A DNA stretch of 64,000 nucleotides, taken from the NCBI GenBank assembly GCA_049323655.1, contig JBMONO010000021.1:1-64000 (forward strand), read 5' to 3'. This document shows, piece after piece, positions 15,629 to 24,245 of the stretch. The DNA comes from DB1 sp049323655. GTDB taxonomy: Bacteria > Desulfobacterota > Desulfobulbia > Desulfobulbales > SURF-16. The position numbers were made by a program, and so were the translations under genes. Under the pieces are notes generated by a model. That model was given only the letters and a program-made list of their open reading frames with translations, did not search any database and had not been told where the DNA came from. Positions within the stretch are counted from its first letter, which is position 1; each line of letters begins with the position of its first letter.

Positions 15629-17115
15629 GGCGCTTTCTCCTCTTCCTGTTCGCCGGTCAGATTGAGAGGTCGGCGCAGGAGAAAGGTGTTTTCCCGCAGT
15701 CGGCTCCGGTAAAAGGCGCCGGCCTTACCGATGGTGTGCGGGGTATAAGGCAGCAGGCCGAACGGTGGGGCCGCCGGGGGGGTGACGCCGTCATACATCA
15801 CCTCTTCATTCTCGTTGACATAGCTGAGGTGGAGATCGAGGAGGGGACGGCAGATATGCAGCACCCCCTCCGGATCAACGCAGACCAGGGGAAACTCCCA
15901 GCGTCGCTGCTCGTAGCCCATCAGCCACAGGCCGGAATAGAGTTCATTGCTGATGGTGTCGGTCATGGCGACATAGGGCAGGGTGGCGTCGCCATACAGC
16001 GAGGTGGTGATCTGTTTTTCAACTTCGCTGCTGCCTTGGACGGCAAGTGCCTCCCAGGGATCGAACTCCTCGACATCAAGGCGGAAGAGATGGCTGCCTG
16101 CGTCATTGAAGGACCAGACGGCGTGGCAGACGGCGCAGTCCGCCTTGTCCTGCCAGGCGGCGTGGGCCGGATGGCGGGTCGGCGGTACCACCAGTTTTTT
16201 CCCCTCGTGCCGGGTGAAGAGGACGAGTTTACCGTTTTCTTCGGTGAGATTGGTTCGCTGCAGCGGCTGATCCTGCCGCCAGCCGTGGCAGCCGTTGCAG
16301 CCGGGGGCCGGAGCTCCTGTCATCAGTTCCGGGCCAAAGTGGCAGTCGATGCAGGCCATGCCGGCCTGCTGGTGGACATCGGTGGTGAGCGGGTGATATT
16401 CGACGCCGTAGGGCCGTAGACTGTCGCCGCCCTTTTCGTAAGGAGTACGGTAATCCCAGTGGAAATCATGTTCAAAGCGACCGTGATAGTCGGCCCCCAC
16501 CTTATTGCCGTAATGGCAGTGCAGGCACTGACTGTCGGTCGGCCGGCCGACAAAGGCATGGGAGACGGCCTTGCCGCCGGTGATTTCCAGGTGGCAGGCG
16601 GCACAGCCGGCGCCGCGCCGGGTTTCCGGATAGCGGTCGCCGGAGGAGTAAAGATGGCAGCGCAGGCAGCGGCGTCGCAGCATGTCGTCGGCCAGGCCGG
16701 CCAAAGAGGTGATCTCCTCTTGCTGGGGCACGGCAACGAGGGAGGCGAGATCCTCCCCGGCGCCGAAGGCGCGGCGGATGATGTTGACCTTGTTTTTCAC
16801 GGTGAAATGGAGGCTGTGGTGCGCCGCGGTCACCTGCTTCGGGTGACAGGGGCCACAACTCTGTTCCATGTGGTCGGGATGGGCTGGTAGACGGATCAGG
16901 CCGGCATGCGCCTCATCGGCGGACAGAGCCGGATCGTGGCCGCCATGGCAGTCGGTACAGGCGATTGCCCCGTGCCGAGCGTCGTGCGACAGGTCGTGAC
17001 AGTCGATGCAGCGTTGCTGCCGTGGTGGGGGCGGCGCCGGGGCATGCTGTTGCTGCTCCTCACTGTTGCAGGCGGCAAGGAAAAAGATTATGCAGAAAAG
17101 CAGAGGGGCAATCAT
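15625..17115 (-). CDS. Nine-haem c-type cytochrome lipoprotein
   Basis: 496 residues with nine CxxCH haem-attachment motifs (CIDCH, CTDCH, CGPCH, CLRCH, CAACH, CLHCH, CIDCH, CNGCH, CAVCH) over residues about 35-330. The short hydrophobic leader ends in a lipobox (FFLAAC), so it is probably lipid-anchored at the outer membrane. It is likely an electron-transfer protein; the partner is unknown. The leader lacks the usual basic residues, and a repeat element ends directly before the ATG at 17115 with no good ribosome-binding site, so the start may have been altered by the insertion. Confidence 0.85.
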   Translation of the reverse strand: MIAPLLFCIIFFLAACNSEEQQQHAPAPPPPRQQRCIDCHDLSHDARHGAIACTDCHGGHDPALSADEAHAGLIRLPAHPDHMEQSCGPCHPKQVTAAHHSLHFTVKNKVNIIRRAFGAGEDLASLVAVPQQEEITSLAGLADDMLRRRCLRCHLYSSGDRYPETRRGAGCAACHLEITGGKAVSHAFVGRPTDSQCLHCHYGNKVGADYHGRFEHDFHWDYRTPYEKGGDSLRPYGVEYHPLTTDVHQQAGMACIDCHFGPELMTGAPAPGCNGCHGWRQDQPLQRTNLTEENGKLVLFTRHEGKKLVVPPTRHPAHAAWQDKADCAVCHAVWSFNDAGSHLFRLDVEEFDPWEALAVQGSSEVEKQITTSLYGDATLPYVAMTDTISNELYSGLWLMGYEQRRWEFPLVCVDPEGVLHICRPLLDLHLSYVNENEEVMYDGVTPPAAPPFGLLPYTPHTIGKAGAFYRSRLRENTFLLRRPLNLTGEQEEEKAP

Positions 17116-17247
17116 GATGGTCTCGTAAATACTGAAAATTAACCACAGAGACCGCAGGGTGCACAGAGGTAACTAATTGTAATTAAGGCATTTTCTCTAT
17201 GTTCTCAGTGCGCTCTGTGGTGAAAAAAGACTTTTTACGGGTTTGTC
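17116..17247 (-). repeat. MITE-like family A repeat with perfect target duplication
   Basis: A 132-bp element in reverse orientation (GATGGTCTCG at the left, CGGGTTTGTC at the right). Flanked by the perfect 6-bp direct repeat AATCAT (17110-17115 and 17248-17253). The left duplicate contains the start codon of the nine-haem cytochrome gene, so the insertion separated that gene from its original upstream DNA. Confidence 0.9.
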
Positions 17248-17390
17248 AATCATGGGAGACAGATAACCCGAAATACCGGGAGAGTGCAAAAGAATTTGCC
17301 GCCGGTCGTCGAGGGAATCGCTGCCCTCGCTTGCTATTTTTCTCCTTTTTTTTCGTGGAAAATCACCGGCAGTTGCTATATAGTGCCCCC

Positions 17391-19049
17391 ATGAAAACAA
17401 AAAAACAGACCCATCAGACCAAGTTCATTTTTATCACCGGCGGCGTGCTCTCCTCTCTGGGCAAGGGGCTTGCCGCTGCGGCCATTGGTGCTCTGCTGGA
17501 AAGCCGCGGGCTCACCATTACCATGCAGAAGCTCGACCCGTACATCAACGTTGATCCGGGGACGATGAACCCCTTTCAGCACGGTGAGGTCTTTGTCACC
17601 GACGACGGGGCGGAGACCGACCTCGATCTCGGCCATTACGAGCGCTACACCTCGGCTCGACTCGGCCAGCGCCACAACTATACCTCCGGCCGCATTTACC
17701 ACTCGGTCATAACCAAGGAGCGGCAGGGAAAATATCTCGGCGGCACCGTGCAGGTCATCCCCCATATCACCGACGAGATCAAGAGTGCCATCCGCCAGCT
17801 CGATGGCGATGCGGATGTGGCCATCATCGAGATCGGCGGTACCATCGGCGATATCGAGAGCCTGCCCTTTCTTGAAGCGATCCGCCAGTTCCGTCTCGAT
17901 GTCGGCCGGGAAAATACCATCTTCATTCACGTCACCTGGGTACCCTATCTGAAAACCGCCGGAGAGGTGAAGACCAAGCCGACCCAGCACAGCGTCAAGG
18001 AGCTGCGGGCCATCGGCATCCAGCCCGATATCCTGCTCTGCCGCACTGAGACCCGCCTTTCCCCGGAGCTGAAGGCCAAAATCTCGCTGTTCTGCAACGT
18101 TCCTACCGATGCGGTGATCACCGCCCAGGACGTGGAGAGCATCTATGAGGTGCCGCTCTGTTTCCACAGCGAGGGGCTGGACAACAAGATTCTCGAACTG
18201 CTCAATATCTGGACCGGCGCCCCGCGCATCGAGCCTTGGCAGGAGCTGATCCGTAAGATCAAGAACCCCTCTCACCGGGTGCTGATCGGCATCATCGGCA
18301 AATACGTCGATCTCAAGGAGTCCTACAAGAGTCTGCACGAGGCCCTGGTCCACGGTGGGGTGGCCAACGACAGCCATGTCGAGCTGCGCTACGTCAATGC
18401 CGAGGAGCTGGAAAGCAAGCCGGCGAAGGATCTGCTTGCCGGCTGCCACGGTATCCTGGTGCCGGGCGGCTTCGGCAGCCGCGGGGTGAACGGCAAGATA
18501 AGCGCCATTACCTATGCCCGGGAAAATAACATTCCCTATTTCGGCATCTGTCTCGGCATGCAGCTCGCCGTCATCGAGTTTGCCCGCAGCATGGCCGGCA
18601 TGAAAGACGCCAACAGCAGCGAATTCACCGCGGACACCAAGCATCCGGTCATTTATCTGATGAAGGAGTGGTTTGATCACCGCACCCAGCAGACCCAGGT
18701 ACGCGACGAATCGTCCGACATGGGCGGCACCCTGCGGCTTGGCAGCTATCCCTGTAAACTGGTGCCGGGCAGTCTGGCCCATGCCGCCTATGGCGAGGAT
18801 GCCATTTCGGAGCGGCATCGGCATCGTTACGAGTTCAACAACACCTTTCGCCGCCAGCTGGAGGAAAAAGGCCTGGTGATCAGCGGCGTTTCGCCGGATG
18901 ACACCCTGGTGGAGATCGTCGAACTGGCCAACCATCCCTGGTTTCTGGGCTGTCAGTTTCATCCCGAATTTCAGTCCAAGCCGATGGCCCCCCATCCCCT
19001 GTTCCGGGATTTCATTAAGGCGGCCCTGGAGTTTTCCCGCAAAAAATAA
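17391..19049 (+). CDS. pyrG: CTP synthase
   Basis: 552 residues. N-terminal synthetase domain (FIFITGGVLSSLGKGLAAAA; DPYINVDPGTMNPFQHGEVFV) and a C-terminal glutamine amidotransferase domain with the nucleophile Cys in YFGICLGMQLAV and the His/Glu pair in FHPEFQSKP. It aminates UTP to CTP with glutamine. The start at 17391 is set by homology; the longer upstream frame is repeat sequence. There is no Shine-Dalgarno, and a TATAGT box ends only 6 bases before the ATG, so the mRNA could be leaderless. Confidence 0.96.
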   Translation: MKTKKQTHQTKFIFITGGVLSSLGKGLAAAAIGALLESRGLTITMQKLDPYINVDPGTMNPFQHGEVFVTDDGAETDLDLGHYERYTSARLGQRHNYTSGRIYHSVITKERQGKYLGGTVQVIPHITDEIKSAIRQLDGDADVAIIEIGGTIGDIESLPFLEAIRQFRLDVGRENTIFIHVTWVPYLKTAGEVKTKPTQHSVKELRAIGIQPDILLCRTETRLSPELKAKISLFCNVPTDAVITAQDVESIYEVPLCFHSEGLDNKILELLNIWTGAPRIEPWQELIRKIKNPSHRVLIGIIGKYVDLKESYKSLHEALVHGGVANDSHVELRYVNAEELESKPAKDLLAGCHGILVPGGFGSRGVNGKISAITYARENNIPYFGICLGMQLAVIEFARSMAGMKDANSSEFTADTKHPVIYLMKEWFDHRTQQTQVRDESSDMGGTLRLGSYPCKLVPGSLAHAAYGEDAISERHRHRYEFNNTFRRQLEEKGLVISGVSPDDTLVEIVELANHPWFLGCQFHPEFQSKPMAPHPLFRDFIKAALEFSRKK

Positions 19050-19052
19050 GAG

Positions 19053-19081
19053 ACTCCCGCACGGCGGAACCATGCGGGAGT
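19053..19081 (+). terminator. Hairpin between pyrG and the PilT-like gene
   Basis: A perfect 9-bp stem, ACTCCCGCA (19053-19061) with TGCGGGAGT (19073-19081), and an 11-base loop just after the pyrG stop. No T-run follows, so it may attenuate transcription or protect the 3' end rather than terminate strongly. Confidence 0.4.
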
Positions 19082-19093
19082 GGCGGAGCCGAC

Positions 19094-20167
19094 ATGACGG
19101 ATCGAGGCATGGATATGGTTGAGAAGTTTTTTCAGGTGGCGATCAGCCACAATGCCAATGACATACACCTGTCGGTCGGCGCGCCGCCGACCCTGCGGGT
19201 GGGCGGCAAAATGGCGCGGCTCAAAGCCGAGCCGCTCACCGCCAAGGACATCGATCAGGTCATGCGCGCCCTCACCCCGCCGCGCTGCATGGTTGATCTC
19301 TCCAAATCCGGTAATACCGATTTCGCTTACAGCTACAACGACCACCGCTTCCGGGTCGCCGTCTACCGCCAGTGCGGCACCATTTCCATTGTGCTGCGCC
19401 ATTTCCGCAACGTCATGTTCTCCCTCGATGAGCTGGCCATCCCGGAGCAGGTGCGGAGCATGATGCTCTCCCAGCGCGGTCTCTTTCTCGTCACCGGTCC
19501 CACCGGCAGCGGCAAGACCACCACCCTGGCCAGTCTGGTCGATTATATCAACACCAGCAGCAGCAAGCACATCATCACCATTGAGGATCCGGTGGAGATC
19601 CTCCATCAGCACAAAAAATGCCTGATTTCCCACCGGGAGATCGGCACTGATGTCAACTCCTTCAGTGAGGGGGTGCGCTGGTCCATGCGTCATGATCCGG
19701 ATGTCATCGTCATCGGCGAGATGCGTGATCTGGAGACGGTGCGCATCGCCCTGAAGGCGGCGGAGACCGGCCATCTCGTCCTGGCGACTCTGCATGCCCG
19801 CTCGGCCAGCTTTGTCATCCCCCGCATCATCGCCGAGTTCCCGGCCAATGAGCAGGAATTTATCCGCATGCAGCTCTCCACCGCCCTGCTTGGCGTCATT
19901 AATCAGATTCTCGTGCCGACCCGGGCCGGGGACAACATGACATCGGTGATGGAGATCCTCGTCAATACTCATACGGTGGCAAGCCTGATCCGGCAGAACA
20001 AGGAGAGCCAGATCAACGACGAGATCCGCAAGGGACGGCCGCACGGCATGGTTCATTTCGAGGATGCCCTGCGTGACCGCTGTGTCCAGAAGATGGTCAG
20101 CTGGCAGGAGGCCGCCTCTTTTTCCCGGGAGCCCGAATCGTTTCGCTGCCGGATGGAGAAGAAATAG
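19094..20167 (+). CDS. pilT: PilT/PilU-type retraction ATPase
   Basis: A 357-residue type II/IV secretion ATPase with Walker A (GPTGSGKTTT, about residue 137), the Asp box (ITIEDPVEILH), Walker B (VIVIGEMRDLET) and the His box (GHLVLATLHARSA). These are PilT/PilU features, so it probably powers pilus retraction (twitching). No pilus structural gene is nearby; it sits between pyrG and kdsA. A GGAG precedes the ATG at 19094. PilT and PilU cannot be separated firmly from the sequence. Confidence 0.82.
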   Translation: MTDRGMDMVEKFFQVAISHNANDIHLSVGAPPTLRVGGKMARLKAEPLTAKDIDQVMRALTPPRCMVDLSKSGNTDFAYSYNDHRFRVAVYRQCGTISIVLRHFRNVMFSLDELAIPEQVRSMMLSQRGLFLVTGPTGSGKTTTLASLVDYINTSSSKHIITIEDPVEILHQHKKCLISHREIGTDVNSFSEGVRWSMRHDPDVIVIGEMRDLETVRIALKAAETGHLVLATLHARSASFVIPRIIAEFPANEQEFIRMQLSTALLGVINQILVPTRAGDNMTSVMEILVNTHTVASLIRQNKESQINDEIRKGRPHGMVHFEDALRDRCVQKMVSWQEAASFSREPESFRCRMEKK

Positions 20168-20991
20168 TGGAGCCGGTCGCTGTCCCCGGGTTTTTCGAGG
20201 TCGGCCCGGGCCGGCCTTTGCTGCTGATCGCCGGTCCCTGCGTCCTCGAGACCGAAGAGACGGCCCGGTTGATCGCCGGCCGACTGCGGGAGATCACCAA
20301 TCGGCTCGGCATCTCCTTTGTCTTCAAGGCCTCCTTTGACAAGGCAAACCGCACCTCCCTTTCTTCCTACCGTGGTCCGGGAATCGCTGAGGGGCTGGCG
20401 ATCCTCTCCCGCATCCGCGCCGAATTCGAGGTGCCGGTGCTTTCTGATATTCATGATGCGGGCCAGGTGGAAGCGGCCGCCGCAGTGCTCGATATCATCC
20501 AGATTCCCGCTTTTCTCTGCCGGCAGACCGATCTGCTCGTCGCTGCCGCCGGCAGCGGCCGGGTGGTCAATGTCAAGAAGGGGCAGTTTCTCGCCCCCTG
20601 GGACATGGAGCATGTGGTGGGCAAACTGCGGTCGAGCGGCTGCGCACAAATTCTGCTTACCGAGCGGGGGGTGACCCATGGCTATAACAATCTGGTGGTG
20701 GATATGCGCGCCTTTCCCATTATGCGCGGTCTCGGCTGCCCGGTGATCTATGACGCCACCCACAGTGTCCAGCTGCCCGGTGGCGCCGGCGGCAGCTCGG
20801 GCGGCCAGCGCCAGTTTATCGCCCCCCTGGTTCGGGCTGCGGTTGCGGCCGGGGTGGATGGCCTCTTTATGGAGGTGCATCCCGATCCGGACCGCGCTCT
20901 GTGCGACGGTCCCAACTCTCTGCCCCTCGATGAGCTGGAGCCGCTGCTCGCCAGAGTCCTTGCCATTCATCGCCTTGTCGGAGGCGCATAG
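20167..20991 (+). CDS. kdsA: 3-deoxy-8-phosphooctulonate synthase
   Basis: 274 residues, a DAHP-synthase-fold aldolase. It contains LLIAGPCVLETEE, FKASFDKANRTS, RQTDLLVAAA and EVHPDPDRALCDGPNSLPL, all KdsA signatures. It condenses arabinose 5-phosphate with PEP to give KDO 8-phosphate for LPS inner core. It begins at GTG 20167, sharing one base with the upstream stop. It leads a short LPS group with kdsC and lptC. Confidence 0.96.
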   Translation: MEPVAVPGFFEVGPGRPLLLIAGPCVLETEETARLIAGRLREITNRLGISFVFKASFDKANRTSLSSYRGPGIAEGLAILSRIRAEFEVPVLSDIHDAGQVEAAAAVLDIIQIPAFLCRQTDLLVAAAGSGRVVNVKKGQFLAPWDMEHVVGKLRSSGCAQILLTERGVTHGYNNLVVDMRAFPIMRGLGCPVIYDATHSVQLPGGAGGSSGGQRQFIAPLVRAAVAAGVDGLFMEVHPDPDRALCDGPNSLPLDELEPLLARVLAIHRLVGGA

Positions 20992-21010
20992 CTTCCGGCG
21001 GTTTGCGCAA

Positions 21011-21122
21011 GACATTTTTACCACCGAGAGCACAGAGAACACAGAGAAGGTGTTTTCGTGACAGTCCTTGTCTTCGCGTGTTCTGTGGTCTCTGTGGTTA
21101 CTATTCTTTTTCCGAGGCCATC
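21011..21122 (+). repeat. MITE-like family A repeat, degenerate copy
   Basis: A worn copy between kdsA and kdsC: it begins GACATTTTTACCACCGAGAG, keeps the CACAGAG arm and TTCTGTGGTCTCTGTGGTTA, and ends TCCGAGGCCATC. The AT-rich centre is replaced and no flanking duplication is visible, so this is an old insertion. Confidence 0.65.
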
Positions 21123-21227
21123 AGACATCGTATGCGTGACAACAATTCCTGTGCCCCCGGTCAGCCCGGCGTCTATCCCGGTGATTGCGAACTGACCAGC
21201 GGCCTGCTGGCAAGGGCGTCTTCCCGT

Positions 21228-21779
21228 ATGGAAAATAATGAAAGAGGTTACGCGTGGCGTAACTGTTTTGCCAAGGCGAGAGAGGTGAAATTGCTGTTGC
21301 TCGATGTCGACGGCGTGCTGACCGACGGCTCTATCTCCTACACCGACGAGGGAATCGAGGTGAAAACCTTTCACGTTCGCGACGGCTTTGGTATGAATCT
21401 GCTGCGCCGGGCCGGGGTGGAGATCGGCCTGATCACTGCCCGTAGTTCAGCGGCCCTGACCCGCCGGGTGCAGGACCTGAACATCAGTCATGTCTTCCAG
21501 GGCCGGCGCAAAAAGGTCGAGGTCTACGAGGAGCTGATCGGGCGGTTGCATCTCGATCCCGCCCAGGTCGCCTACATGGGCGATGACTGGCTCGACCTCG
21601 CCCTGCTCAATCGGGTCGGCTTTTCCGCCACCGTGGCCGATGCGGTGACCGAGGTGCGGGAGACGGTCGATTATGTGGCGCGGCGGCCCGGCGGCAAGGG
21701 CGCGGTGCGGGAGGTGTGTGATCTGATCATCGACGCCAAGGGCCTCTATCAGGAGCTGCTCGACGGGTATCTGCTGTGA
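21228..21779 (+). CDS. kdsC: KDO 8-phosphate phosphatase
   Basis: About 183 residues, a HAD-superfamily phosphatase with LLLLDVDGVLTDGSISY (nucleophile and acid Asp) and MGDDWLDLALL. It hydrolyses KDO 8-phosphate to KDO. Length matches KdsC when started at the ATG at 21228; the frame is open further upstream, but that region has no homology and partly overlaps the repeat. No strong ribosome-binding site marks the start. lptC overlaps its stop by 4 bp. Confidence 0.93.
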   Translation: MENNERGYAWRNCFAKAREVKLLLLDVDGVLTDGSISYTDEGIEVKTFHVRDGFGMNLLRRAGVEIGLITARSSAALTRRVQDLNISHVFQGRRKKVEVYEELIGRLHLDPAQVAYMGDDWLDLALLNRVGFSATVADAVTEVRETVDYVARRPGGKGAVREVCDLIIDAKGLYQELLDGYLL

Positions 21780-22336
21780 TCTCCGGCCCCCGTAATCTGT
21801 TGTGGATCATTCCGCTCGCCCTGTTGCTGACCAGTCCGCTGTGGAAGGGGCCTTTTGCCCGGCTGCTCATGCCGCATGGCGAGGAGTCGGCCCCGGTGAC
21901 GGCGCCGCGCGAACGCACCGTGGCCCTGACCGGCGTTGAGCTGAACCGTTACGAAAACGGCAAACAGGAGATGCTGCTCGCCGCCGAGCGGGTGGAAAGC
22001 GGACGGGACGGTATGAATCTCCTCTACCTTGCCGGGGTCGATTTGCGCCTGTTTGTCGAGGGCGAGCCGCGTGCGCGCATTACTTGCGGCGAGGGGAGTT
22101 TTGATACGGTTCGTCGTCTCATCACCCTGGTGGAGGATGTTATGGTGACGACCAGCGACGAGCTGGAGCTGCGCACCGATGCCCTGCGTTATTTCCTCAA
22201 CAAAAAAACCATGAAAACCGTCACCCCCGTCCTTTTCCAGAGCCCGCAGGTCACCCTGCGCGGCATTGGCATGATGTATCATTTCGGCAGTGGCGACTAT
22301 CGGGTCGGCGGTCGGGTGGTGGGGGATATGATGTAA
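21776..22336 (+). CDS. lptC: LPS export ABC transporter periplasmic protein LptC
   Basis: 186 residues with one N-terminal membrane segment (LLWIIPLALLLTSPLW) and a periplasmic LptC/OstA-like beta-jellyroll (VALTGVELNRYENGKQEMLLAAERVES ... LRTDALRYFLNKKTMKT). It would bridge LptBFG to LptA in LPS transport. It starts at GTG 21776, overlapping kdsC by 4 bp. lptA and lptB, which usually follow, are absent; tandem repeats and an opposite-strand gene come next. Confidence 0.87.
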   Translation: MISGPRNLLWIIPLALLLTSPLWKGPFARLLMPHGEESAPVTAPRERTVALTGVELNRYENGKQEMLLAAERVESGRDGMNLLYLAGVDLRLFVEGEPRARITCGEGSFDTVRRLITLVEDVMVTTSDELELRTDALRYFLNKKTMKTVTPVLFQSPQVTLRGIGMMYHFGSGDYRVGGRVVGDMM

Positions 22337-22356
22337 AGGCCCGCAAAAAATATAAC

Positions 22357-22434
22357 GGAGATAACTGGGGTCAGGTCTTGATATCTTGTATCTTGGGAGA
22401 TAACTGGGGTCAGGTCTTGATATCTTGTATCTTG
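22357..22434. repeat. Two tandem 39-bp repeats (GGGGTCAGGTCTTG type)
   Basis: Two near-identical 39-bp units (22357-22395 and 22396-22434), each with ATAACTGGGGTCAGGTCTTG followed by ATATCTTGTATCTT. From memory, this GGGGTCAGG motif is common beside IS200-like/REP-associated transposases, but no transposase is present here. It marks the point where the LPS gene order breaks. Confidence 0.75.
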
Positions 22435-22539
22435 CACACATGTCATCTTTGTTTGACCATGATTTTTTCATGAGCTGCCGTTGCCTGTCAATAACTGAAA
22501 CAACGACGCCATCATAGCGCGTGATTGAGGACTCGGCTT

Positions 22540-23331
22540 TCAGCCGGCCAACAGCCTTTTGGCATTGGCGTAAAGAATCTTTTCTTCAACATCCGGTGGC
22601 AGACCAAGGGTGTGCAGCAGAGAGATGGCCTCCTGCTGGTCGGCCCAGGGCGAGTCGGAGCCGAAGAGCACCCGCTCCGGCGAATGGGCGAGGATGATCT
22701 GCCGGGCCGTTTCCGGCTGGAGAAATTCCAGGGAATAGGCGATGTCGAAATAGACATCCTTGCCCGCCAGTTCCTTATGCACCTCCTCCCACTGCTGCCA
22801 GGCGCCGAGATGGGTGGCGATGAGGCGGAGATCAGGAAAGGCGCGGATCAGGGCGGCGATTTTTGTAGGATCGGCCCGGCGTTCGCGAGGAAAGCCGATA
22901 TCATAGCCGGTATGCATGACGACGATGAGGTCAAGTTCGGCAAGCCGGGCAAAGAGGGGCCTCAGTCGCTCCTCGTCGAGAAAAAAATCCTGATAAAACG
23001 GATGAAGCTTAACGCCGCGAAATCCCTGCCGGGCGATCTCCTCAATCTCAGCCAGCGCCTGGTCAGAGGCGGGATGGAAGGAGGGAAAGGGGATGAGGCG
23101 CTCACTGCGGAGGGTGGTGCACCAGTTGAGGATGGAACGGAACTGGCCTGGTCGGGTGGCGATACAGCAGAGCACCGAGGCCTCGACGCCGGCGTGTTCC
23201 ATGGAGGCAAGCAGGCCGGCCACGGTGCCGTCGGCGGCGGCCCGGACATTGCCCCTTTTTTCCAGGGCCGGGATGGTGGTGCGGGCCAGGGGGTCGGGAA
23301 AGGCGTGGGCATGAAAGTCGATACAGGGCAT
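22540..23331 (-). CDS. Amidohydrolase-2 family metal-dependent hydrolase
   Basis: 263 residues beginning MPCIDFHAHAF (the HxH metal motif), with VKLHPFYQDF, VVMHTGYDIG, IATHLGAWQQW and the terminal LFGSDSPW aspartate. These are the metal ligands and catalytic Asp of the TIM-barrel amidohydrolase-2 family (decarboxylases and hydrolases). The substrate cannot be told. The ATG at 23331 is chosen because homology starts there, 11 bp after the upstream gene. Confidence 0.8.
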   Translation of the reverse strand: MPCIDFHAHAFPDPLARTTIPALEKRGNVRAAADGTVAGLLASMEHAGVEASVLCCIATRPGQFRSILNWCTTLRSERLIPFPSFHPASDQALAEIEEIARQGFRGVKLHPFYQDFFLDEERLRPLFARLAELDLIVVMHTGYDIGFPRERRADPTKIAALIRAFPDLRLIATHLGAWQQWEEVHKELAGKDVYFDIAYSLEFLQPETARQIILAHSPERVLFGSDSPWADQQEAISLLHTLGLPPDVEEKILYANAKRLLAG

Positions 23332-23342
23332 GAGCGGGGTCT

Positions 23343-24116
23343 TTAGCGAATCGGGTAGTTCTGTTTTTTGAGTTCCTGGATGATCTTGATGCCGATATCG
23401 AGATGCTGTTCCGTGTAGGTCTCGAAGATTGAAGAGGCGCTGTCCTTGCTTTTGATGCCGCCCTTGCGCAGCGGCAGATCGGAAACGAGCATCAGGGCCG
23501 AGGTCGGTACATTGAGGGCGTAGCCGACGGAAAAAATGGTGGCGATCTCCATGTCGATTGCGATGATCCGGTGTTTGAGGATATACTCGATGAAATCCTG
23601 GTCGAATTCCCACATGCGATAATCGGTGGTGTGCATGATGCCGGACCTGGGCACCTTGTTGAACTCTTTAATGATGACCTCTTCGGCCACCCGGTTCATG
23701 CCGAAGGTGGGCAGGGCCGGTACGTCCTTGGGCAGATAGTGGGCGCTTGTCCCCTCGTCGCGGATGCTGGCGGTGGGCAGCAACAGGTCGCCGATGGCAA
23801 GCGAATCGTCGATGCCGCCGCACATGCCGAGCATCAGCACGCATTTCAGCTCGTCGAGAAAGGAGAGGCAGTGCATGATGATGCCGGCCGAAGGCGAGCC
23901 GACCCCGTAGTTGATGATGCTGATGTTGGCGTCGTGGTCATGCACGACGCTCCAGTTGTTGGAAAGAATCGGCTTGCCGCTGATGTTGGCAAAGGATCTG
24001 ATGTAGCGGTGAAAATTACAGATGATGATGTGGGAACAGAATTCCGAAACCGGCGAGCCGGTATAGCGCTCCAGGGTATGGCGGGCGTAGTTGTCCGGCC
24101 GCAGCAGTGAACTCAT
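23343..24116 (-). CDS. amn: AMP nucleosidase-like nucleoside phosphorylase (short form)
   Basis: 257 residues of the purine nucleoside phosphorylase/uridine phosphorylase fold. It has INYGVGSPSAGIIMH, LMLGMCGGIDDSLAIGDLLLP, and the base-binding AIDMEIATIFSVGYAL with VSDLPLRKGG. Closest in feel to short AMP nucleosidases, which lack the long N-terminal domain of the E. coli enzyme. It would salvage purine nucleotides. The start is the ATG at 24116 after GGAAAG; the frame opens 93 bp earlier without support. Confidence 0.78.
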   Translation of the reverse strand: MSSLLRPDNYARHTLERYTGSPVSEFCSHIIICNFHRYIRSFANISGKPILSNNWSVVHDHDANISIINYGVGSPSAGIIMHCLSFLDELKCVLMLGMCGGIDDSLAIGDLLLPTASIRDEGTSAHYLPKDVPALPTFGMNRVAEEVIIKEFNKVPRSGIMHTTDYRMWEFDQDFIEYILKHRIIAIDMEIATIFSVGYALNVPTSALMLVSDLPLRKGGIKSKDSASSIFETYTEQHLDIGIKIIQELKKQNYPIR

Positions 24117-24245
24117 AAAGGCTTTCCTTTCCGTCCTGGGACGGGATGGTGGCGCATTCCAGTGACAAGCGGATGAAACGGTGGGGCTATTATACCCGCC
24201 ACGAATCAATTATCAATTACCAATTGCAGCGGACAGGAGTGAAAT

